Below, in pieces: positions 50,308-59,073 of a stretch of DNA of 64,000 nt. Source of the DNA: CAZFOB01 sp964520325 (GTDB taxonomy: Bacteria; Actinomycetota; JAICYB01); assembly GCA_964520325.1 (NCBI GenBank), contig CAZFOB010000018.1:5727-69726 (forward strand), written 5' to 3'. Within the stretch, counting starts at the first letter, position 1, and every line of letters starts with the position of its first letter. A model generated the notes under the pieces. The model saw nothing but the letters and a program-made list of their open reading frames with translations, was not told where the DNA came from and did no database searches. Both the position numbers and the translations under genes were made by a program.

Positions 50308-51716
50308 AGCGGCAACTCCTCCCAGAGCGCGATCTCGTAGGTGTAGGGACCGAAGCCGACCATCCGATCCATCCGTGTGTCTGCGGTGATCGACTGGTTG
50401 TTCTTGATGAGGATGCCGTCGGCGACGATCGACCCGCACATCTTCTGGTTGTTCTTCACGGCGACGGGTCCAAGGTCGGCGTAGATGAGCACTGCAGTGT
50501 TGCATGAGATGTCGAAGCCGTTCTTCAGGTGGATCGCGCATTCGCTCGAGTCGTTGTTCACGTCGCAAGCGGTGCCTATCGGCGTGTCGTAATGGGACAC
50601 GACGACGAACGCTGCATCACGCGTCCCCGCATCATCGGTGATGGAGTTCGTGAAGACCGGTGCGTTCGTGATGATGGTCGTATCACCGACGATCGAGGCC
50701 CCGGACAGGTCGATGCGGTTCGTCTGCGACGGGGCGAGATCCTGGATGACGAACGTCCCTTTCAGGGCACCACCGTTCCCGAGATCGTTCAACCAGGACT
50801 GGAAACTAGCGACGCTTGAGAACTCGTGGTAGCTGGAGGGATCGTAGTTGTTTCGGTTGAACGTGAAGGTCGGGAGCAGCCGTGCGGCAGATGCAGCCGT
50901 GCAGACGCCGGCCGTCACAGAGCCGGCGGAGCCCTGACCCACTACTCCGCCCAGTGTCGTGATGTTGCCGATGACCGCAGATCCCGTTCCCATCGACACG
51001 TCATAGTTGCTTGGAATCGCACCCCCGCATGCCACATCGGAGGGAGCAGCGACGGAGGCCCTGGCCCACCCGCTTATGGTGGCGTCCGTATCCAGGGAGA
51101 TGGCCCAGTCGTCGTCGTCGTTATATCCGCCCGACCACACATTGCCGGAGACCTGGACACCGTTCTCGAGCTTCACCCAGCCTTGGGCCGCTGTGATCGA
51201 TCCGTCCAGCGCGACGTTCTGACGCGCGAGCACGCTCCCGTTCGACCAGACGTCCCCTGCGACCGTGTTGTTGTTCTTGAGTTCGATCGAAGCCTGCGAC
51301 ACGAGCGCCAATCGCTCGCCGTCCGGAAAGAGCCGCGGCGGCCGTAGCGTCGCGCGGATCCTACGCGTCCGACCGAGGACCTCGCCTCCCGTGGTGCCTC
51401 TTGACTCGACGACGAACGCTTGTCCGGACCGCGTGACTGCGACGTCGTAAGCCCCTTGCGGCGTCTCGCCTGTGAACGAGAAGGACGTGAGGTACGTCCC
51501 GGCGGACTGTGCTTCGATCTTCGCGATCGCCGTGTGCACTCCTGCCTCCGCCACGCCGAGGGCCGACTCGAGGTTGCGGTCGCTCGCAGATGCCGAGTCG
51601 GCTTGCCGGCCGGTAGCGAGCACCAACGAAGCGAGGACGCCCACGAGCATCGACACCAACATGACTCCGATGAGGACGTTCCCCTCGTCGTCTCGGAGCC
51701 TCAGTGTTTTGCGCAT
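50304..51716 (-). CDS. PilX-like pilus-assembly protein with large passenger domain
   Basis: 470 residues from ATG at 51714-51716. The N-terminal helix DEGNVLIGVMLVSMLVGVLA resembles PilX/GspK-type pre-pilins but lacks the Glu at position 5, as is common for such family members. The long C-terminal part has repeated short beta elements (ELKNNNTVAGDVWSNGSV, AVKNNQKMCGSIV, LIKNNQSITADTR) that suggest a right-handed beta-helix of polymer-associated or adhesion type. Three or more Cys pairs (DVACGG, AGVCTA, TACDVNNDSSECA) may be disulfides. It overlaps both neighbours by a few bases. Confidence 0.78.
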   Translation of the reverse strand: MRKTLRLRDDEGNVLIGVMLVSMLVGVLASLVLATGRQADSASASDRNLESALGVAEAGVHTAIAKIEAQSAGTYLTSFSFTGETPQGAYDVAVTRSGQAFVVESRGTTGGEVLGRTRRIRATLRPPRLFPDGERLALVSQASIELKNNNTVAGDVWSNGSVLARQNVALDGSITAAQGWVKLENGVQVSGNVWSGGYNDDDDWAISLDTDATISGWARASVAAPSDVACGGAIPSNYDVSMGTGSAVIGNITTLGGVVGQGSAGSVTAGVCTAASAARLLPTFTFNRNNYDPSSYHEFSSVASFQSWLNDLGNGGALKGTFVIQDLAPSQTNRIDLSGASIVGDTTIITNAPVFTNSITDDAGTRDAAFVVVSHYDTPIGTACDVNNDSSECAIHLKNGFDISCNTAVLIYADLGPVAVKNNQKMCGSIVADGILIKNNQSITADTRMDRMVGFGPYTYEIALWEELPL

Positions 51717-52966
51717 CAGCAGCCGCCCCTCGAGAACGAGAGGACGTTGGAGTCTGCGGAAACGTTGCCGACCTTGTCGTAGGACCGAACCAGGTAGCGG
51801 ACCGATCCGTGGCTCTTCCTTACGGTGTCGCTCGCAGAACCCGTCGTCGTCGTCGCGACGTCGACGAATCGCTCCGACTCGACGCTCCTCAACAAGCGGT
51901 AGCCGAGAAGGTTCGCGTCCATCGACGCGTCCCAGGCAAACATCACCGCTCGGTCCGATCCGCTCAGCGAGCACGACAAAACCCTGAGGTTCCCGGGAAC
52001 GGCTGGTAGAGTCGAATCGAGCACGACCTGATCGACCAACGTTGTCGACGTGTTGCCGGCGGCGTCCCGGAAGCGGCCGTAGACCGTCTTGCTGCCGTCG
52101 CCGGCCGGGATCGACCAGGCCACAGTGATGGATTGGGGATCGGCGTGTGTGGCGACCTCCGTGTAGGTCGTCCCGTCGTTCGAGAGCTCCGCGATGACAT
52201 GGGGGCATGCATCTGTGACCTGGAGTCGGATCTGGATCGAGGGCGAGTTCGTGAAGTTCTGCTCGCTCGCCGCGTCGGAGATCACTTCGATAGATCCCGC
52301 AGGCGCCTGTGTATCGCCCGCGCAGGAGGGTGGCAAGGCCGACGGTGCGGCCTGGCCCGGAGTTCCGGATTCCGCCGGAGGAAGCGTTCCTTCGGGCACG
52401 GTGACCGTGCTGTCGGCGACCACTGTCGATTGAACGGCGTTGGCCGGTCTTCCGAGCCGACCGAGAGCTGCGTTCGCGACGACGGTCACACGCTTGTAGT
52501 TCTGGCCGCCCGCGATTGTCGCATCGTCGACCCACGTGACAAATTGGTGAATTGAGAGCGCGGTCTTCCCGACCGTCGTCGCTTCAGCGTGCTTTAGCGC
52601 TCCGCGTTCGAGATCGACGACGAGTGCTTCGGTGGCGTCATCGCCGACGCGGTAGAAGCCGTTGTCCTCTGTGATGGCGCTGTCCGGGTGATCGGGGTCG
52701 GCGGAGTGTGCCGGCGCGTCCTGGAGGGCGATCCGCTCGTAGGGAAGGCTGCGCACGCGCTCGAGATACTCTTGCGCGACGGCGACCGCCGCGGAGCGCT
52801 GTCGCGAACGGGCGACCAACATCATGCCAGACGTCATCGACGCCATCAGCCCGATCACCACGACGGACAGGACGAGCATGCCGACCGCAACCTCGACCAG
52901 GTGCGACCCGCGCTCGGAAGCGAGGCGGCGGCACGTGCGCGAGAAGAATCTCGTCGTGTATCTCAT
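51716..52966 (-). CDS. PilV-like minor pilin with Ig/FnIII-like domains
   Basis: 416 residues from ATG at 52964-52966. Prepilin segment ERGSHLVEVAVGMLVLSVVV has Gly before the cleavage site and Glu at mature position 5. After a pilin stalk (RSRQRSAAVAVAQEYLERVR) and Pro/Ser linker come an Ig-like domain with AAGNTSTTLVDQVVLDSTLP and an FnIII-like domain ending SYDKVGNVSADSNVLSFSRG. Extracellular Ig/FnIII modules on a minor pilin point to adhesion or cell-wall binding. Start overlaps the stop of the gene upstream (ATGA). Confidence 0.8.
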   Translation of the reverse strand: MRYTTRFFSRTCRRLASERGSHLVEVAVGMLVLSVVVIGLMASMTSGMMLVARSRQRSAAVAVAQEYLERVRSLPYERIALQDAPAHSADPDHPDSAITEDNGFYRVGDDATEALVVDLERGALKHAEATTVGKTALSIHQFVTWVDDATIAGGQNYKRVTVVANAALGRLGRPANAVQSTVVADSTVTVPEGTLPPAESGTPGQAAPSALPPSCAGDTQAPAGSIEVISDAASEQNFTNSPSIQIRLQVTDACPHVIAELSNDGTTYTEVATHADPQSITVAWSIPAGDGSKTVYGRFRDAAGNTSTTLVDQVVLDSTLPAVPGNLRVLSCSLSGSDRAVMFAWDASMDANLLGYRLLRSVESERFVDVATTTTGSASDTVRKSHGSVRYLVRSYDKVGNVSADSNVLSFSRGGC

Positions 52967-53328
52967 TCGACAGCGACGATGGTCAGCCGGTCGGCCGCCT
53001 CGACGTCCTCGGTGATCGCGCAAGACCAGTGCAATCCGGCGGTGTTGACGCACGTGGCGAAGTCGGTAGCGGCGGCCCGCAGTTTGACGCGGACCTCCCT
53101 GGCCGGCACATCGAGATCGAAGTCCACAGCCTTCGTCTTGGCCGCTTCGCTGGGGTCCAAGGTGTAGGACACGTTGGTGGCATCGAACCCGGCGATCCGC
53201 GAGTGGTGCCTCAGTCGGTCCCCGGCGTTCGCGATCGCACCGGTCGCGCTCAAGAGGTATACGGCCGCGACGGCCGCTGCTGCGAACAACATCGCCTGCA
53301 GCAGCGTCTTGTCTCGTCGATGGGCCAT
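52963..53328 (-). CDS. Small membrane-anchored envelope protein, first gene of pilin operon
   Basis: 121 residues from ATG at 53326-53328. One N-terminal hydrophobic helix (LLQAMLFAAAAVAAVYLLSA) anchors a small extracytoplasmic domain with a Cys pair (DFATCVNTAGLHWSCAITED). There is no clear prepilin motif. Operon position and size suggest an accessory pilus component, but no family is recognised. The 170 bp upstream contain DosR-box-like repeats. Confidence 0.68.
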   Translation of the reverse strand: MAHRRDKTLLQAMLFAAAAVAAVYLLSATGAIANAGDRLRHHSRIAGFDATNVSYTLDPSEAAKTKAVDFDLDVPAREVRVKLRAAATDFATCVNTAGLHWSCAITEDVEAADRLTIVAVE

Positions 53329-53415
53329 ATCGCACCTCGTTTCGCTCGTCCGTGCGGCGGGTCCCGCTGACTCGCCGTTCTTCGTTGGAGTCGGGCGACC
53401 GAGGACGCGCGCACA

Positions 53416-53477
53416 GGGACATGCGCCAGCGATCGGTACGGGACAAGCGCCACCGATCCGATGGGACATCTGTCCCA
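53416..53477. promoter_or_regulatory. Phased DosR-box-like sites upstream of the pilin operon
   Basis: TGGGACATCTGTCCCA at 53462-53477 is a perfect 7-bp-arm palindrome of the form GGGAC-N4-GTCCC, the pattern of the DosR/DevR binding site. Two half-matching copies, GGGACATGCGCC at 53416 and GGGACAAGCGCC at 53440, precede it with spacings of 24 and 23 bp, about two helical turns. They lie 88 to 149 bp upstream of the first pilin-operon start, just after the gene for a DosR-like regulator. Confidence 0.65.
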
Positions 53478-53493
53478 CCAGCCCCGCGGGATC

Positions 53494-53508
53494 GTCCCTG
53501 TCAGGGAC
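53494..53508 (-). terminator. Hairpin over the response-regulator stop codon
   Basis: GTCCCT and AGGGAC pair around GTC; the regulator's TGA is inside it. The short stem has no T-run, so it is a weak terminator or an additional inverted regulator site. It separates the regulator operon from the pilin operon. Confidence 0.35.
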
Positions 53509-54148
53509 CCTTCGGCGGGGGCTTGCGCTCTGCGCCGTAGAGGGCAGCCTGGGTCCGGTGCCGCATGCCCAGTGCGGCCAGCAGATCGGAGACGTAGTTC
53601 CTCACGGTCTTCTCGGCGAGGTGCAGCTCCTGGGCGATCTCCCTGTTAGTGAGTCCCGCAGCCAGCAGATCGAGGAGCTGCTCCTGCCGTCCCGTGAGCT
53701 GTCGTTGCCCGCGAGTGACCTTGTGGCCTCCCCGTAGCTGTTCGAGCACTCGACGCGTCATGCCGGGATCCAGGAGAGACTGCCCCGCAGCGACGTTCCG
53801 GATCGCTTCCAGGACTGCGGGTGCGGGTGTGTTCTTGAGGAGGAGGCCGTCGGCTCCGGCCACGATGGCACTCGCGATGCTCTCCTCGTCGGCGAACGCG
53901 GTAAGGATGAGGCACCGGATCTCAGGGTTGCGCGACCGCAATGTTCGGCAGACCTCGATCCCGTCCCCGTCGGGCAGACGGAGGTCGACCAGGGCGACGT
54001 CGGGTACATCCACGGCCATGGCGGACAGTCCTTCTCGGACGGAAGCTGCCTCGCCGCACACCTCGATATCAGGTTCCGGTTCGAGTAGGGCACGGAGGCC
54101 CTGCCGGATAAGGTCGTGATCGTCGAGCAGAAACACGCGTACCGTCAC
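53501..54148 (-). CDS. NarL/LuxR-family response regulator, DosR/DevR-like
   Basis: 215 residues from GTG at 54148. The receiver domain has DDH at 9-11, the phospho-acceptor Asp in LVDLRLPDGDGIEVC, and Lys in LLLKN. The output domain has the LuxR helix-turn-helix GLTNREIAQELHLAEKTVRN followed by YVSDLLAALGMRHRTQAA. Several segments agree closely with mycobacterial DosR as I know it (LRLPDGDGIELC-type loop, RCLILT, LAEKTVKNYVS). DosR contacts DNA through Lys and Asn residues in the last segment; here they read K, R, N. DosR-box-like palindromes lie downstream of this gene and upstream of the exported protein at 59074, which supports the same binding specificity. It is last in a kinase operon. 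Confidence 0.9.
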   Translation of the reverse strand: MTVRVFLLDDHDLIRQGLRALLEPEPDIEVCGEAASVREGLSAMAVDVPDVALVDLRLPDGDGIEVCRTLRSRNPEIRCLILTAFADEESIASAIVAGADGLLLKNTPAPAVLEAIRNVAAGQSLLDPGMTRRVLEQLRGGHKVTRGQRQLTGRQEQLLDLLAAGLTNREIAQELHLAEKTVRNYVSDLLAALGMRHRTQAALYGAERKPPPKGP

Positions 54149-54188
54149 GCGAACCTCCTCACGTCATTCGCCTCGCTCAACGGGAGCG

Positions 54189-55374
54189 TCATGCTTCCAG
54201 CCCCTCGGACTCGTTTGGTGGACCAAACCAAACGCGGAAGGCTGCCCCGCCTCCGGGGCGATCCTCGATCCATGCGCGGCCCCCGTGGAGGCCCACGAAC
54301 TGGGCCACCACGACCAGGCCGAGGCCGAGCCCGGGCGTGGACGGGTGCGCCTCGCCCTGCATGAAGGGATCGAACAGCGTCTCCTTCAGGTGGTCCGGCA
54401 CGCCCGGTCCGGCATCATCGACGGCCAGAAGGAGGCCACCGTCGTGTTCATCGACGCTGAGCGTGATAGCAGTTTCTGGAGGGGTGTGCTGGATCGCGTT
54501 CAGGAGAAGGTTTTCAACGACGCGCTCGAACTGAGCAGGGTCCACGTTCGCCTCCACCGTTCGTACTCGGAGATCGATCGGGTGACCCCTCGCGTTCGTC
54601 GCCTGCAGGACGTTTCGAATGACGGCGCCGACATCGGTCGCCTCACGCAATGGGTCACGCAACCCTCGTCGAAGCCGATCGACATCGAGGACACCGGCCA
54701 AGAGGCGTTCCAGGTTCTCGCACCCGACGACGACTATTCCGGTCAGCTGTTCGATCTCAACCGCATCCAGGTCTTGCCAAATATCCCGGAGTGTCAGCGC
54801 CCCGCCGATGATCGCGCTCAACGGCGTCCGTACTTCGTGAGAGACGGCCATGAGGAAGTCGTCCTTCATCCGGTCGAGTTCGCGGAGCCGCTGCGTGAGG
54901 GACCTCTCTCTGGAGTAAGCCTCTTCGACTTCCCGGGTCCGCTCGCGGACGCGCTCCTCGAGTTCGGCGTTGAGGCGCTCGAGGTCCTGATGGAGGGCCC
55001 TGGTCTCGAGCAGGTTCTTCACCCGCAGCGTCACTTCGACGAGGTCGAGCGGCTTCGTGAGGAAGTCGGTCGCTCCGGCCGTAAGCGCTCGACGCTTCGT
55101 CTCGAGCGTCGCATCAGCCGTGATGACAAGTATTGGGTTGGAACGTGCCCCGGCCCCTGAGCGGCCTGAGCTGATCGAGCACGGCGAACCCGTCCATCCC
55201 CGGCATGTTGAGATCGAGAACGACGAGGTCCGGTTGGAACTTGACGAAGGCAACTGGGGCTTCGCGGGGATCCACGATGCTCTTGACCGTCCTGTATCCG
55301 GCCTGCATCAACACCTTCTGCAGCAGTTCCGTCGTTGCCAGCTCGTCGTCGATGATCAGGATCCGATGCCTCAT
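54189..55374 (-). CDS. REC-histidine kinase, interrupted by a +1 frameshift
   Basis: From ATG at 55374 the frame encodes the first 75 residues of a receiver domain (RILIIDDELATTELL, phospho-Asp in VVLDLNMPGMDG) and then stops. The receiver continues in another frame with ILVITADATLETKRRALTAG and TDFLTKPLD, followed by a coiled coil, an H-box with MAVSHEVRTPLSAIIGG, an N-box (ENLLLNAIQHTPP) and G-boxes (DDAGPGVPD, GLGLGL). Removing one G from either G4 run at 55148-55157 restores a single 394-residue reading frame. So this is either a sequencing/assembly error in a homopolymer, a fresh mutation, or a slippage site. It is 4 bp downstream of the hybrid kinase gene. Confidence 0.8.
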
Positions 55375-55377
55375 CGG

Positions 55378-57906
55378 TTACACGCTCTCGTGACCGAGGA
55401 GTTCGTCGAGGACCTCGAGACACTTCTGGACATTGATCGGCTTGGTGAGGTAGTCGTTCGCGCCGAGGGCCATGAGACGCTCGATCTGGCCAGGCGTCGC
55501 GTCCGCTGAGAGCACAACGACCGGGATCGTTTCGGTGCTCTCCTCGGAACGCAGCCGTTCAAGGACCTCGCGACCCTGGACATCGGGGAGGTTCAGATCG
55601 AGGAGGATCATGTCCGGTCGGTGGAGCCTCGCGAGGTCGAACCCGAGGCTCCCTTGTGTCGCGGCGATCATCTGAACGTTCGGCCGGTAGCTCAACACAC
55701 GCTCGAGCAGCTTCACGCTCGCGACATTGTCCTCGATGCAAAGCACGGTCCGGGGTGGTCGCGACACGCTGGCTTCGATCTTCGGCGTGGAAGTCTCGGC
55801 GGGATGTTCGGCCTCGGCGACACGCAGCTCGACCCAGAACGTCGATCCCTGTCCCGGTGCACTCTCGACACCGATAGACCCGCCCATCAGCTCGACGAGC
55901 GCGCGGGACAGTGCAAGTCCAAGACCGGTGCCCTCGACGTCGCTCGTCTCAGCCCCGAGACGGTCGAACGCCGCGAACACTCGGTTGAGCTTGTTCGGAG
56001 GGATGCCTGGACCGGTATCGATGATGCTGAAGCGAACGGTCTCGCCGGCGGAGGCGTCAACCGACACGATGACCGCGCCGCCGTCTCGGTTGTACTTGAC
56101 CGCGTTCGACGCAAGGTTGAGGAGCACCTGTTTGAGGCGCTGCCGGTCGCCGATCACCTGGTGCCCGTCTCGTTCGAAGCGATAACTGATCGTGATATTG
56201 CGTGCCTCCGCAAGCGGGCGCACGAGCTCCATGGCCTCCTCGATGGACTCCTCCAGGTCAACGGCTTCAAGCGACAGCGGGAGTTCGCCGGCCTCGATGC
56301 ATGTGATGGCGAGCAGTTCGTTGATGAGGTTGAGGAGATGTTGTCCGCCCTTGAGGATCGTCCGGATGCTCTCGGTGTCCGCTTCGTTCCGCTCCTCCAT
56401 GTCCAACAGCTGCGCGAACCCGAGGATGGCGTTTAGCGGGGTCCGCAGTTCATGACTCATCGACGATAGGAAGTCGTTCTTCGCGCGGTTCGCCTGCTCT
56501 GCTTCCACTCTCGCCCGCTCTACTGCTTCCCGCGCCCTTCGCCTTTCGGTGATGTCGGTGAACACCGCGACTGCGTGCGTGAGCCTTCCTTCGGCGTCAT
56601 GAATCGGAGCACCGCGGACCTCGATCGGGATCACGCGGCCTCCATAACGGACCTCGACCTCCTCGACCGTCACGTACTCGCCCTTCGAAGCCAGGGAGCT
56701 GGGCATCTGCTCCGACGGGTACGGGTCGCCGGTGTGAGCAACGACGAACTGACTTGTCTCGACGAGTCGCTCAGGCGAGAGGCGCTGGCTGTCGTCGCCG
56801 AGAAGTCGGTGCGCCTCCTTGTTGGCGAGGGAGACCGTCCCTTCGGCGTTTCGCACGACCAGCCCGATGGGCAGCGCCTCGACGAGCTCGGAGAAACGGT
56901 ACTCGCTCGCTCGCAAGGCGGCCTCCGTCTTGAATCTGCTTCGCAGGACGAAGACCACGAGCACCATCCCCGCGCAAAGGGCGAGGCCGAGCGTCGTGGC
57001 GACGAGCAGCACCACGTAGCGCAGTCGCGCTAGGCCTGCGAACGCTGTACTCGCCGGGACCGAGGTGGTCAAGGTCCATCCCGTGGCCTCGATACGTGCG
57101 TACGCGGAGATGTTCTCGCCACGCGGACCGTCATCGGAACGGATGCCCGAGGCGCCCGCAATCCCCGAAGGCACATCTGTGTCGTGCTGCATCCGGACTT
57201 CCGCAGGCGAGCGGCCGATCGCAGCCCCTTGCTGGTCGAACACCGTGATCGTCCACGGATGAGATGCGGCCAATCCTCTGACGAGGCGGTCGATCGCCTC
57301 AGCACGGTACTCCACGACGACCATCCCCAGCAACGCATCGGAGTCGTCGGGTCGATGTAGAGGAGCGACGACGGCAATGATCATCGCCTCCGCGGTCTCG
57401 CCCTCATGAACCGCAGAGATCAGAGACCGGTCGCTCGCAACCACCTGCTTGAACCAGTCGCGTTCGCGGAGAGCGTTACGCGCGCGAGATGAATCCCGTT
57501 GGGCATCGGTCAGTCGGCCCTTGACGTCGACGAAATACGCGCTCACGATTCCGCGACGTACGCCGCGGAGCTCTGCTAGATGTTGTTTCACGGTTTGGTC
57601 GTCGGCGCGAACGTCGGCGTCGATCGCTGTGCGGAGGGAAGGCCGTTCAGCGTATGACGTGACGACTTCCTTGAGACCTTCGACCTCACGTCCGACGGCG
57701 GCTGCTCCAACGGTGGCCGTGGACGACAGAGCGCCGTGAACCCCGTTTCGCACAGCACGGTTGGCGAGGATAAGGCTTGCGAACGTGAGGGCACCGAGCG
57801 GTGCGAGGCTGATCAGCGCGAAAACACCAACGGCGCTGAGAATTCCCCGTCTAGCGTGCGATGGCAGTGCCATCCCCCCGTAAGGTGCAGATTCCCGTGT
57901 CGTCAC
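55378..57906 (-). CDS. Membrane hybrid histidine kinase (dCACHE-PAS-HisKA-REC)
   Basis: 842 residues from GTG at 57906; an ATG at 57873 may be used instead. There are transmembrane helices near 20-50 and 310-335 and between them an extracytoplasmic double-Cache-like sensor (WFKQVVASDRSLISAVHEGE, then MIIAVVAPLHRPDDS). A PAS domain follows (FSELVEALPIGLVVRNAEGT), then HisKA (FLSSMSHELRTPLNAILGFA), HATPase (NLASNAVKYNRDGGA, DTGPGIPPNK, GTGLGLALSR) and a C-terminal receiver (MILLDLNLPDVQGREVL, TKPINVQ). No GAF heme domain as in DosS/DosT is present, so the signal is not the DosS one. It is probably the input kinase of the phosphorelay. Confidence 0.92.
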   Translation of the reverse strand: MTTRESAPYGGMALPSHARRGILSAVGVFALISLAPLGALTFASLILANRAVRNGVHGALSSTATVGAAAVGREVEGLKEVVTSYAERPSLRTAIDADVRADDQTVKQHLAELRGVRRGIVSAYFVDVKGRLTDAQRDSSRARNALRERDWFKQVVASDRSLISAVHEGETAEAMIIAVVAPLHRPDDSDALLGMVVVEYRAEAIDRLVRGLAASHPWTITVFDQQGAAIGRSPAEVRMQHDTDVPSGIAGASGIRSDDGPRGENISAYARIEATGWTLTTSVPASTAFAGLARLRYVVLLVATTLGLALCAGMVLVVFVLRSRFKTEAALRASEYRFSELVEALPIGLVVRNAEGTVSLANKEAHRLLGDDSQRLSPERLVETSQFVVAHTGDPYPSEQMPSSLASKGEYVTVEEVEVRYGGRVIPIEVRGAPIHDAEGRLTHAVAVFTDITERRRAREAVERARVEAEQANRAKNDFLSSMSHELRTPLNAILGFAQLLDMEERNEADTESIRTILKGGQHLLNLINELLAITCIEAGELPLSLEAVDLEESIEEAMELVRPLAEARNITISYRFERDGHQVIGDRQRLKQVLLNLASNAVKYNRDGGAVIVSVDASAGETVRFSIIDTGPGIPPNKLNRVFAAFDRLGAETSDVEGTGLGLALSRALVELMGGSIGVESAPGQGSTFWVELRVAEAEHPAETSTPKIEASVSRPPRTVLCIEDNVASVKLLERVLSYRPNVQMIAATQGSLGFDLARLHRPDMILLDLNLPDVQGREVLERLRSEESTETIPVVVLSADATPGQIERLMALGANDYLTKPINVQKCLEVLDELLGHESV

Positions 57907-57990
57907 CTAAGCGTGCAGCGCCTGGGTGCCCGCCCACGATCAATTAATTAAGAGTCACCGGTCGGCATGCGTGGGGTCCAATAGTGCCTT

Positions 57991-58006
57991 CCTATCGCGT
58001 GATAGG
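57991..58006. promoter_or_regulatory. Inverted repeat in the divergent promoter region
   Basis: CCTATC-GCGT-GATAGG lies in the 172-bp gap between the hybrid kinase and the divergent REC-HPt gene. It is placed about 72 bp from the latter's ATG and 85 bp from the former's GTG. It may be an operator for both. The GATAG-type arms differ from the DosR-like sites. Confidence 0.35.
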
Positions 58007-58078
58007 CGTCACGGCACCGCAAAGCGGGCACATTCGTGGAGAAGGACTCTACTCGGGACGCCATGAGCGGGGAGCGTG

Positions 58079-58903
58079 ATGCGCACGAGTGACGTCAGCG
58101 GCACCGAGGGCGACCCTGATGTGACGGTGCTGTGCATCGACGACAACATCGCGAATCTGCGCTTGATCGAGCGCGTCCTCGCGCTGCGTCCGAGCACACG
58201 CGTGATCTCAGCGCTCGATGCTGCGACGGCGCTCGACCTTGCGCGCGAGCATCTGCCGCATCTGGTCCTGCTCGATGTCCAACTCCCCCGGGTCGGCGGC
58301 GAGGACATTCTGCGACGGCTTCGTGCGGATCCACGGACGAGCTCAATCCCCGTGGTCGTCGTTAGTGCTGACGCTACGTCCGCGACGGGCGAGCGCTTTC
58401 ACGCCTTGGGCGCCCAGGCGTACCTCACGAAGCCCGTGGATGTGGAACAGCTCTTGGAGGTCGTCGACAGCCACGCAGCAATGACGGACCCTCCAAACGA
58501 CGCGCGCGAGACGCCGCCGGGCGTCCGGGAACGCCGCGTCGAGGACGACGTGTTGAGCGAGGACACGCTCGGGATGCTCGGCAGGGTGCATGACGAGGGA
58601 ACGAAAGGTGACGCACATGACCTCGTGCGCCTGTTCGCCGATTCAAGCAAGCGTCACGTATCGGACCTCCGGGCGGCGGTGTCGCGCGGAGATGCTCCCG
58701 CGGTTCAGACGATTGCGCACGCGCTCAACGGCCTTGCGAGCACCTTCGGCAGCCAGCTGGTTCCTGAGCGGTGCCTGCGACTCGAGAAGCTGGCGTCTCT
58801 ATCCGATCTGACGGGTGCCGAGGCCCTGGTCGGCGAGATCGCGTCGGAGCTCGAACGGGTGTACAGCGCGCTAGAAGCACGCTTCGGATCAGGTGCCGAC
58901 TAA
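58079..58903 (+). CDS. Response regulator with receiver and HPt domains
   Basis: 274 residues from ATG at 58079 (GTG at 58076 would add one residue). The receiver is at about 18-140: CIDDNIANL, phospho-Asp in LVLLDVQLPRVGG, Lys in LTKPVDVEQL. The C-terminal HPt domain carries the phospho-His in IAHALNGLASTFGSQL, matching HxLKGxxxxxG with Asn in place of Lys. No DNA-binding domain is present. It is a typical phosphotransfer intermediate between a hybrid kinase and a terminal regulator, and is divergent from the hybrid kinase gene. Confidence 0.88.
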   Translation: MRTSDVSGTEGDPDVTVLCIDDNIANLRLIERVLALRPSTRVISALDAATALDLAREHLPHLVLLDVQLPRVGGEDILRRLRADPRTSSIPVVVVSADATSATGERFHALGAQAYLTKPVDVEQLLEVVDSHAAMTDPPNDARETPPGVRERRVEDDVLSEDTLGMLGRVHDEGTKGDAHDLVRLFADSSKRHVSDLRAAVSRGDAPAVQTIAHALNGLASTFGSQLVPERCLRLEKLASLSDLTGAEALVGEIASELERVYSALEARFGSGAD

Positions 58904-58956
58904 GCTGCACGGCCGATAGCCCCACTGGCGGTTACTTCCCTGGGATCCATCGTTCC

Positions 58957-58993
58957 AGGACGGACGTCCCGAGAAGTCGAGGACAACTGTCCA
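58957..58993. promoter_or_regulatory. Tandem DosR-box-like sites upstream of the exported protein gene
   Basis: AGGACGGACGTCCCG (58957-58971) and AGGACAACTGTCCA (58980-58993) both have the form GGAC-N4-GTCC, and their centres are 23 bp apart, the spacing seen upstream of the pilin operon. They match the DosR site less fully, since the outer G is missing on one side. They lie 81-117 bp upstream of the ATG at 59074. Confidence 0.55.
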
Positions 58994-59073
58994 TGTCCTG
59001 AAGCCTTGCCGTGCCGACTTTGGTACAGGCGACGCAAAGGGCGTCCGCCAGGATCAAGGAAAAGAGGTGCATC

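Noticed and set aside
50304..52535. 743-residue version of the PilX-like protein
   Set aside because: The additional N-terminal part lies in the coding region of the PilV-like gene in another frame; the prepilin helix fixes the start at 51716.
58904..59073. GACGCAAAG in the leader of the secreted-protein gene, resembling the c-di-GMP-I (GEMM) riboswitch core
   Set aside because: The partner GCAAACC element, the second hairpin and the GGUAGC...GGGUUACC receptor are missing, so the nine-base match is probably chance. The DosR-like sites explain this leader better.
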